Below, piece by piece: positions 1 through 4,922 of a DNA stretch of 8,557 nt. Position numbers and translations under genes: made by a program. Below the pieces are notes generated by a model. It was not told the origin of the DNA and searched no databases. It saw only the letters and a program-made list of their open reading frames with translations. Numbering within the stretch: position 1 is the stretch's first letter; each line of letters starts with the position of its first letter. The DNA is from Bacteroidales bacterium UBA4331. GTDB lineage: Bacteria > Bacteroidota > Bacteroidia > Bacteroidales > Paludibacteraceae. The DNA lies in contig DGTR01000018.1 of NCBI GenBank assembly GCA_002394395.1, forward strand, positions 1 to 8,557, given 5' to 3'.

Positions 1-298
<298 letters not shown>

Positions 299-330
299 AA
301 GATTAAATTTGTTTTTTATTTGTGATTTGT

Positions 331-359
331 AAAAAATTGCTAGTATGCTAGTATACTAG
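331..359 (-). terminator. Weak intrinsic terminator-like hairpin between the ATPase gene and nifJ
   Basis: In the minus-strand transcript, CUAGUAU (359-353) can pair with AUACUAG (346-340) around a 6-nt loop. CAA and then six U (336-331) follow. This is terminator architecture just past the ATPase stop codon. The 7-bp stem has only two G-C pairs, so efficiency would be low or conditional. It is built from the CTAG repeat array and competes with a second hairpin at 354-377. Confidence 0.4.
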
Positions 360-375
360 GATCCTAGGACCCTAG
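340..375. repeat. Array of five CTAG tetramers with exact 8-bp period
   Basis: CTAG occurs at 340, 348, 356, 364 and 372, each separated by four variable bases (TATG, TATA, GATC, GACC). Two overlapping perfect 12-bp palindromes result, CTAGTATACTAG at 348-359 and CTAGGATCCTAG at 356-367. The rightmost CTAG contains the TAG stop of the ATPase gene, so the array begins exactly where that gene ends. CTAG is normally one of the rarer tetramers in bacterial DNA, so a regular run of five is not chance. It could be a multi-site protein-binding region, an RNA structure element, a relic of an insertion, or a family of short intergenic repeats; the window alone cannot decide. Confidence 0.85.
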
Positions 376-1706
376 TACAAAAAACCCAGCAGCCACAGCG
401 GTATCTGGTTGCCACGGCCGGTCTCGAGGTCGCCCACCGCCGTCGGACGGATGGTGTCGCGGTTGGACACCTTCTCGTGCACGTCGAAATAATACTGGTT
501 ATCGACGATGAACATCGCGCTTCGCTCGGTCGCGTTGACCTTATGCGAACCATGGATAGCCGTATAGAAATAGGTCTCCAGCATATCTATCCGCGGGATC
601 TCACGGGTGAAAATCATCCGTGCAAGGTTCGGGTTATGCATATAGACCTTCGTCGGCTTCATCGGGAAGGATTTGTTCTCCGGATAGAGCAGATTGATCA
701 GACGCGAGTCCTTGAGGTACTTGATATAGTTCATGGTCGTTGCACGGCTCATCTCTATCTCGTCGGAGATATTCGACACATTCAGCGCGCACGGAGCCTC
801 TTCCATAAGGATATAGAGCAACTTACGGATCTTATGGAGGCATGCTACGTCAATCTGCTTGATCATCAGCACGTCCACCTCCAACTGGCTGTTCATCACC
901 TTCAATATTTCGGACTCAAAAGACTTGGACTCCAGATAGGAAGGATAATAGCCGTGGTCGAGGTACGCATTGAAATAATCAAGCGGATGTACACGTTCGC
1001 AAATCTCGCGAGAGATAGAAGCATGACGCTGAAGAATATCCTCAAGGGTATAGGACTGTAGATGCAGCCCCGTCTGGAGGTTCAGGTACTCGCGGAAGGA
1101 GAATCCGCGGAGGTTATAGGTATGCGCAATACGCTCCAGATCGCGGTTTTCCTCATCAATAGGCATGACCGGCGTAGCGCAGAAAATGATATGCAGGTTT
1201 TTGAATTTCGAATAGCAGCGTTTGAGTTCGCGCGACCAGTTCGGATACTTGAAGAGTTGGTCGATGAAGAGGTATCGCCCACCCTTCTGCGCAAACGCGC
1301 TTGCGAGCTCCATCAACGTGTGCTTGGTGAAATAGAAATCATTCATGCTCACAAAGAGGCAAGGGCGCACATCCCGCTGGGATTTGCGTTTGGAAGGACG
1401 TCCTTTCTTGGTCAAGGGAACCGGCAGATTTTTCCACTCGGTCTCAATTTCCTTCGCACGAGACAGGAGGAAATCCGTTTTGCCCACGCCACGGCCGCCT
1501 TTAATCGCAATCAACCGGTCGTCCCAATTGATTTCGTCCATCAACTGCCTGCGGATAGGCATCTTCGCATGAGCCACGAGATAATCATGAATACGGAAGA
1601 AGGGTTTTAACATCTCTTCCTGCACGTCAACCTGCACTTCCTGAACCTCCGGAACACCTTGCACTTGCTCTTCTTGAGCAACCATATTTGCCTCTTTTTT
1701 CTCCAT
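372..1706 (-). CDS. AAA ATPase of the AAA_14/DUF4143 type, with altered Walker B
   Basis: This 444-residue cytoplasmic protein resembles the numerous Bacteroidetes ATPases with an N-terminal AAA_14 core and C-terminal DUF4143-like region, whose function is unknown. Residues 9-31 are low-complexity (Gln/Glu/Val-rich). Walker A is GGRGVGKT at 70-77. A basic stretch with KKGRPSKRK lies at 100-108. Walker B is YLFIDQ at 145-150, followed by the family-typical KYPNWSRELK at 153-162. A winged-helix-like segment spans about 300-345 (SNISDEIEMSRATTMNYIKYL). The family's characteristic end, NQIPLWLLGFLY, closes the protein at 433-444, so it is not truncated. Two oddities stand out: the Walker B Glu is Gln (D149-Q150), and the usual GSS-type sensor segment reads CATPVM at 176-181. 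ATP hydrolysis may be weak or lost. A second ATG at residue 8 is an alternative start. The gene has its own promoter and lies between the ferredoxin gene and nifJ. Confidence 0.88.
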   Translation of the reverse strand: MEKKEANMVAQEEQVQGVPEVQEVQVDVQEEMLKPFFRIHDYLVAHAKMPIRRQLMDEINWDDRLIAIKGGRGVGKTDFLLSRAKEIETEWKNLPVPLTKKGRPSKRKSQRDVRPCLFVSMNDFYFTKHTLMELASAFAQKGGRYLFIDQLFKYPNWSRELKRCYSKFKNLHIIFCATPVMPIDEENRDLERIAHTYNLRGFSFREYLNLQTGLHLQSYTLEDILQRHASISREICERVHPLDYFNAYLDHGYYPSYLESKSFESEILKVMNSQLEVDVLMIKQIDVACLHKIRKLLYILMEEAPCALNVSNISDEIEMSRATTMNYIKYLKDSRLINLLYPENKSFPMKPTKVYMHNPNLARMIFTREIPRIDMLETYFYTAIHGSHKVNATERSAMFIVDNQYYFDVHEKVSNRDTIRPTAVGDLETGRGNQIPLWLLGFLY

Positions 1707-1733
1707 TTTGAATTAAAATATTGAAAATCGCTG

Positions 1734-1765
1734 CAAAATTACAAAAAAAAATTCATATTTGCAAG
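1734..1765 (-). promoter_or_regulatory. Bacteroidetes-type promoter of the ATPase gene
   Basis: On the minus strand, CTTG (1765-1762) is followed by 20 nt and then TAATTTTG (1741-1734), matching the -33/-7 pattern TTTG-N20-TAnnTTTG with one mismatch in the -33 box. Transcription would begin around 1728, giving a short leader of about 20-25 nt before the ATG at 1706. An imperfect dyad, AAGGT-TT-ACCTT (1763-1774), overlaps the -33 box and could be an operator, but such short dyads occur by chance. Confidence 0.72.
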
Positions 1766-1785
1766 GTTTACCTTACATTTTTTGC

Positions 1786-1818
1786 AAAAAAATGAAGGAC
1801 TACCAGCCGTAGTCCCTC
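1786..1818 (-). terminator. Intrinsic terminator of the ferredoxin gene
   Basis: The minus-strand RNA folds into a 10-bp stem, GAGGGACUAC (1818-1809) with GUAGUCCUUC (1803-1794), containing one G-U pair and a GGCUG loop. An A and seven U (1792-1786) follow directly. It lies about 35 nt after the ferredoxin stop codon and upstream of the ATPase promoter, so it separates the two transcription units. There is no U-run on the other strand, so it works in one direction only. Confidence 0.88.
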
Positions 1819-1853
1819 AAAAATTTACATTTTTCGTCAAAAAATACACCTCA

Positions 1854-2018
1854 TTAGAGGCTGATTGCGCCGCTCGGGCACACGCCCTCACATGTACCGC
1901 ACTCGATACAAACCTCCGGATCAATCGAATACTGTTCGCCCTCATGGATTGCTCCAACCGGGCACTCATCAATACAGGTACCGCACGCAACGCAGTCACT
2001 TGAAATCTTGTAAGCCAT
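1854..2018 (-). CDS. Small 2[4Fe-4S] bacterial-type ferredoxin (54 aa)
   Basis: This low-potential cytoplasmic electron carrier has two cubane iron-sulfur clusters. The protein begins MAYKISSDCVACGTCIDECP. Cluster motifs are CVACGTCIDECP at 9-20 and CIECGTCEGVCP at 37-48, both the classical CxxCxxCxxxCP pattern, so all eight ligand cysteines are present. Fifty-four residues is the usual length for clostridial-type ferredoxins. Two stops in tandem (TAA TGA) end the gene. The ATG at 2018 is the only start that keeps the canonical MAYKI N-terminus. The likely partner is the pyruvate:ferredoxin oxidoreductase encoded about 1.5 kb downstream on the same strand. That pairing is inferred from proximity and family biology. 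The gene has its own promoter and terminator, so it is probably expressed as a short separate mRNA. Confidence 0.96.
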   Translation of the reverse strand: MAYKISSDCVACGTCIDECPVGAIHEGEQYSIDPEVCIECGTCEGVCPSGAISL

Positions 2019-2022
2019 AACG

Positions 2023-2085
2023 TTATTTATTTATTTGTTCATTTACCATTTGTTCATTTATTGCGTCATTGAGCCATTTTTTCAT
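2023..2085 (-). other. Possible 20-codon leader ORF in the ferredoxin mRNA
   Basis: An ATG at 2085 opens a frame reading MKKWLNDAINEQMVNEQINK and stops with TAA at 2025-2023, four nt before the ferredoxin ATG. The predicted transcription start is only a few nt before this ATG, so the leader ORF would be nearly leaderless and would fill most of the 5' untranslated region. It contains an in-frame 15-bp repeat (NEQMV then NEQIN). The composition is A/T-rich and low-complexity, so it may be non-coding spacer that is open by chance. Confidence 0.3.
2033..2060. repeat. Short tandem repeat, 13-bp units with 15-bp period
   Basis: ATTTGTTCATTTA occurs at 2033-2045 and again identically at 2048-2060, separated by CC. 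It lies in the ferredoxin 5' leader. A related sequence occurs in the ligA/DUF6913 spacer: the minus-strand 18-mer at 2050-2033 matches plus-strand 6967-6984 at 15 of 18 positions. This suggests a family of A/T-rich intergenic sequences rather than gene-specific regulation. Confidence 0.6.
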
Positions 2086-2094
2086 TTGGCGCTG

Positions 2095-2126
2095 CAAAGG
2101 TACAACAAAAAATTGACACTACCAAA
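2095..2126 (-). promoter_or_regulatory. Bacteroidetes-type promoter of the ferredoxin gene
   Basis: On the minus strand, TTTG (2126-2123) is followed by 20 nt and TACCTTTG (2102-2095), a perfect match to TTTG-N20-TAnnTTTG. It lies right after the ruvC stop codon (2144), so ferredoxin can be transcribed independently. I see no terminator between ruvC and this promoter, so read-through from the upstream operon is also possible. Confidence 0.82.
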
Positions 2127-2143
2127 TTTTAGGGAAAGATTTT

Positions 2144-2776
2144 TTACTTTTTTTTCTTTTTTGCGGTTGCGAGCGCGGCAGCCAATTGTGCTGCAGGACC
2201 TGTCAAACCCTTATCCGTCAAGCCTTTGCGCTTCGCGAAAGTGGTCCAGTCCTTCGGACCGCCATCGGAAACGGGCATCCCTAATTGTAGGTAGTGGCAA
2301 TAAGCAATACCGAGTGCGTCCGTCGCGTCGAGTTTCTTCGGCATTTTCTCATCTGGGATATGCAAAAACCGTTGTAACATACCCGCCACCTGCTCTTTCG
2401 AACTATGCCCGTTGCCGGTGATCGCCATCTTGATCTTCATCGGCGAATACTCGTAAATCGGCACATCTTTACTCAACGCCGCAGCGATCGCTACGCCTTG
2501 CGCGTGCACGATCTTTATCATTGTTTGCGGGTTCTTATCGACAAACTGCGTCTCGATCGCCAGCGAAGTGGGATGATGCTTGTCGATCAACTCCTGCAAG
2601 AAGAAGAACTCCTGCTGCAACCGCGGATACTGACCGTCCAACTTATGCACGTCCAGTACGCCGAAATCAATAATCTCCACCTGCTGACCGACCGTGTGCA
2701 AGAGCGCATAGCCCATGTACAACGTACCGGGATCGACACCCAAAATAATATGTTCTCGCTTGAGAGTATCCTGCAT
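2144..2776 (-). CDS. ruvC: Crossover junction endodeoxyribonuclease RuvC
   Basis: RuvC is the dimeric Mg2+-dependent nuclease that resolves Holliday junctions together with RuvAB in recombinational repair. The RNase H-like fold is recognisable: IILGVDPGT (10-18, catalytic Asp15), SLAIETQFVDKNPQT (71-85, Glu75), and KKLDATDALGIAYCH (147-161, Asp150 and Asp153). These align with E. coli D7, E66, D138 and D141, so the active site is complete. At 210 residues it is longer than the common 160-190. The extra part is a C-terminal tail from about residue 170 that is Ala/Lys-rich and ends in AKKKKK. An in-frame TAG two codons before the ATG fixes this as the earliest start. The gene follows the 52-residue membrane protein gene by 45 nt and is probably part of the divIC operon. 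Confidence 0.96.
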   Translation of the reverse strand: MQDTLKREHIILGVDPGTLYMGYALLHTVGQQVEIIDFGVLDVHKLDGQYPRLQQEFFFLQELIDKHHPTSLAIETQFVDKNPQTMIKIVHAQGVAIAAALSKDVPIYEYSPMKIKMAITGNGHSSKEQVAGMLQRFLHIPDEKMPKKLDATDALGIAYCHYLQLGMPVSDGGPKDWTTFAKRKGLTDKGLTGPAAQLAAALATAKKKKK

Positions 2777-2821
2777 TCCCTACCCAAATAAGACCTAAAC
2801 CATAGGGCCACGATGATTATG

Positions 2822-2980
2822 CTAATCTTCATGGTTTCTGACAAAACCGCGGATGATGACCACAACCGCTCCGGCGATGAGCACATAATCCGCCCAGGGC
2901 TCTATTTTAGCTACACTCAGCCCTGCTCCAACGGCCAGAATAATCAGGCCGATGATCAATATGATAGTAGATTTTTTCAT
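2822..2980 (-). CDS. Small two-helix membrane protein of unknown function (52 aa)
   Basis: The ATG at 2980 overlaps the divIC stop codon (ATGA, 2980-2977), a classic sign of translational coupling. The product begins MKKSTIILIIGLIILAVGAG. Two hydrophobic segments at about residues 4-24 and 33-46 are joined by a short polar turn (KIEPWAD), and the protein ends with a charged tail RGFVRNHED. It is most likely an inner-membrane hairpin protein. I do not recognise a named family. Its position between divIC and ruvC suggests co-expression with the division protein, but this says nothing certain about function. The gene is easily missed because it is short. Confidence 0.82.
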   Translation of the reverse strand: MKKSTIILIIGLIILAVGAGLSVAKIEPWADYVLIAGAVVVIIRGFVRNHED

Positions 2981-3276
2981 TCTTCGACTAAATAAATGTC
3001 TTCGTTACTTGTATGCATAAAATAATGTTCGCGCGCGTATTGCTCCAGACTGTCAGGGTTTTGCAGCAACAATATCTCCCGTTGTGCCTCTTCCGCTCCG
3101 GCACGATACATATCCCGTTGTTCCTCCAGATGACGAATCTCACGTCCGCGGCGCATGAAATGTATCAGACTCTGGTCTCCGATAAACAGAAACACGACAA
3201 GAAAAACAAGTAGCGTAATCACATACTTGCCCCATTTACGAATCTTTATTGTTGTCCAAAATTCCGAAAAAGTCAT
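2977..3276 (-). CDS. Septum formation initiator family protein (DivIC/FtsB-like)
   Basis: This 99-residue bitopic inner-membrane protein belongs to the divisome family that, with FtsL and FtsQ/DivIB partners, activates septal peptidoglycan synthesis. A short cytoplasmic N-terminus (MTFSEFWTTIKIRKWGKY) leads into one transmembrane helix at about 18-33. A coiled coil follows (about 40-72, RRGREIRHLEEQRDMYRAGA). The typical C-terminal motif is NPDSLEQYAREHYFMHTSNEDIYLVEE at 73-99 in outline, with the family-wide LE-x-YAREHY core. An open frame continues upstream to an ATG at 3339, but that region contains the gene's own -33/-7 promoter boxes, so the ATG at 3276 is the true start. It is first in the operon with the 52-residue membrane protein and ruvC. 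Bacteroidales usually annotate this gene as septum formation initiator; DivIC and FtsB cannot be separated here. Confidence 0.93.
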   Translation of the reverse strand: MTFSEFWTTIKIRKWGKYVITLLVFLVVFLFIGDQSLIHFMRRGREIRHLEEQRDMYRAGAEEAQREILLLQNPDSLEQYAREHYFMHTSNEDIYLVEE

Positions 3277-3308
3277 AGTATAAAGCTTACAAAATTCAAA
3301 ATTCGCTG

Positions 3309-3340
3309 CAAAGTTACGATTTTTTTTGCAAGAATGCAAA
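3309..3340 (-). promoter_or_regulatory. Bacteroidetes-type promoter of the divIC operon
   Basis: On the minus strand, TTTG (3340-3337) is followed by 20 nt and TAACTTTG (3316-3309), a perfect match to the phylum's housekeeping consensus. Transcription is expected to begin near 3303, leaving a leader of about 27 nt before the ATG at 3276. It overlaps the divergent promoter of the nuclease-ligA operon by 16 bp. Confidence 0.85.
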
Positions 3341-3356
3341 TTTTTTTGTACTTTTG
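3325..3356 (+). promoter_or_regulatory. Bacteroidetes-type promoter of the nuclease-ligA-dapA operon
   Basis: TTTG (3325-3328) is followed by 20 nt and TACTTTTG (3349-3356), again a perfect consensus. Transcription should begin around 3362, giving a leader of about 19 nt with AGGA at 3370-3373 as a possible weak ribosome-binding site before the ATG at 3381. The segment shared with the opposite promoter (3325-3340) is a dyad, TTTGCA-AGAA-TGCAAA. Confidence 0.85.
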
Positions 3357-3380
3357 TAGCCGATTTAACAGGAATGCACT

Positions 3381-4922
3381 ATGAAAACCCGTTTTGGCAT
3401 GCTTTTGATAGCCCTTTTGCTGTACGTTACAGCCATCGGGCAAGCACATATCACCATCGATAATCCTTCAACCTGGTCGGGCGAAGCGTTGCGACCGTAC
3501 ATCGGTCAAACCGTCATCTTCGACGTGCCGATTATTGTGTGCAACAACGAAAACGGAAACTATATCGTTTCGCCATGGCGGAGATTTCATCCGGAGAGTC
3601 ATGGTTTTCCCGGGTCTGAAGATTACCAGTCGACCGTTCGGGTGAATAGCAAATGTATGTTCTCTATCAGCGGGATAAACAACTATCATCGTTGCGGAGA
3701 GAAGATCATCGGTCTCAAAGCCCGCGTCATCAGCACGTCCAGTCTCACTTTTCAGGGCGGCACTTGGTCCGGGAACACCCGTGCAGACTTGGAGGCCGGC
3801 ATTCCTGATTTAGGCGACTACCGGCTGTTGGTTTGCGGGTTTAACGTCGAAAACTACTTCATGACCTGGGGTTCGATGGGAGCACGCAGTTATAGCGAAC
3901 ACCAGGCACAACGCGCCAAAGTGCATAAAGCGCTGAAAAAAATCAATGCAGACATATATGGTCTCGTAGAACTGCAACTGGGAGACGAAGCTATCACCGA
4001 GATTGTAAATGACCTCAACAAGGCACTTCCGGAAAGAGATTACGGCTTCTTCCATGATTCAGAAACAGGTGAGTTCCAGAAAGTGGATTTCGTCTATGAC
4101 AAAAACAAAGTAGAGCCCATTTATACACCGGCTGAGACCGATGTGGAGACCCAGAATAGAAAGAAAATGATTTGTTTCCGAGAGAAAGAAACCGGAGAGA
4201 AATTCATCTATTCCATCAACCATTTCAAGGCCATGAATACCGGCGATGAGTACCGGCGTGTGAATGAAGCCAAAGCGGTTGTTAAACTCTATAACACCTA
4301 TAAACAAAACAAAAACATCCACGAGAAAGATGTATTGTTCATGGGCGATATGAACTGCTACGCGTTTACGGAACCTATCAAAGTCTTTACCGAGAACGGC
4401 ATGATTGACCTGCATCGCGCCTTCCATAGCGACAGCAGTTATAGTTATATGTATAATGATCCCAAAAAGCACGGCTGGACAATCAGTTATATCGACCACG
4501 CCATCAGTAACGGTACTATGTACCGCCAGGTAACCGGCATGGCGGCTTATCATATCAATTCCGACGAGGACGACAGGTATAACTACCAGCGTTCGTCTGA
4601 TGAGACGATGTTCCGTTGCTCCGACCACGACCCGGTCTTAGTCGGTCTCAAGTTAGACAGCACACTTGTCTATGACCCCACTCCGCAGATCAACACCTGC
4701 GAGATCCTATCCGGCGAAAGCAAAAAGATGATTATCCAAAACGCTTACACGGATGGTCAGCAGAGTTTCTATGCCATTTATACCATCAACGGATGGCTCG
4801 TAGAACAAAAGAAAATCACTTCACCTCTCTACGAAGTAGAACTGCCAAATCCGGCAGGAGTATATATCGTTACCGTTTATTACAACGGCCAGATTTACCG
4901 ACGGAAAATGATCGTCAGATGA
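3381..4922 (+). CDS. Secreted endonuclease/exonuclease/phosphatase-family protein with T9SS-like C-terminal domain
   Basis: This 513-residue exported metal-dependent phosphoesterase is probably a nuclease. A signal peptide spans residues 1-22 (MKTRFGMLLIALLLYVTAIG, cleavage near A22). A beta-rich N-terminal domain of about 25-145 resembles the OB-like domain of extracellular nucleases. The catalytic domain spans about 147-427 and keeps the EEP signature residues: FNVEN (Asn155, Glu157), LVELQ (Glu197), INHFKA (His281), GDMN (Asp323, Asn325), YIDH (Asp372, His373) and SDHDP (Asp415, His416). The active site therefore looks intact. The last ~85 residues end LPNPAGVYIVTVYYNGQIYRRKMIVR in outline, which fits a type A T9SS sorting domain (NP-x-G-x-Y then a basic strand), implying secretion or surface anchoring. 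The stop overlaps the ligA start. The substrate (DNA, RNA or another phosphoester) cannot be read from the sequence. Confidence 0.9.
   Translation: MKTRFGMLLIALLLYVTAIGQAHITIDNPSTWSGEALRPYIGQTVIFDVPIIVCNNENGNYIVSPWRRFHPESHGFPGSEDYQSTVRVNSKCMFSISGINNYHRCGEKIIGLKARVISTSSLTFQGGTWSGNTRADLEAGIPDLGDYRLLVCGFNVENYFMTWGSMGARSYSEHQAQRAKVHKALKKINADIYGLVELQLGDEAITEIVNDLNKALPERDYGFFHDSETGEFQKVDFVYDKNKVEPIYTPAETDVETQNRKKMICFREKETGEKFIYSINHFKAMNTGDEYRRVNEAKAVVKLYNTYKQNKNIHEKDVLFMGDMNCYAFTEPIKVFTENGMIDLHRAFHSDSSYSYMYNDPKKHGWTISYIDHAISNGTMYRQVTGMAAYHINSDEDDRYNYQRSSDETMFRCSDHDPVLVGLKLDSTLVYDPTPQINTCEILSGESKKMIIQNAYTDGQQSFYAIYTINGWLVEQKKITSPLYEVELPNPAGVYIVTVYYNGQIYRRKMIVR

Noticed and set aside
340..375. CTAG array as a CRISPR or integron-type site
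   Set aside because: Units are only 8 bp with a 4-bp constant core, there are no spacer-length inserts, and there are no cas or integrase genes in the window.
477..1610. Long antisense open frames on the plus strand (477-1061 and 1062-1610, same frame)
   Set aside because: They lie entirely opposite the well-supported ATPase gene, have no recognisable motifs and no promoter; they reflect codon bias of the real gene.
1817..2003. Other-frame ORFs across the ferredoxin gene on both strands
   Set aside because: The frame with two perfect CxxCxxCxxxCP motifs is clearly the real gene.
2587..2886. 99-codon minus-strand ORF starting before ruvC
   Set aside because: It is out of frame with and largely inside ruvC, with Ser/Arg/Cys-rich composition typical of a shadow frame.
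3277..3339. 21-residue N-terminal extension of the DivIC-like protein
   Set aside because: This stretch contains the promoter -7 and -33 boxes of the same gene, so it would not be transcribed.
4793..4918. 42-residue N-terminal extension of LigA
   Set aside because: The extra residues overlap the conserved T9SS tail of the nuclease in another frame and are unlike LigA; the ATG at 4919 gives the normal length and an ATGA junction.
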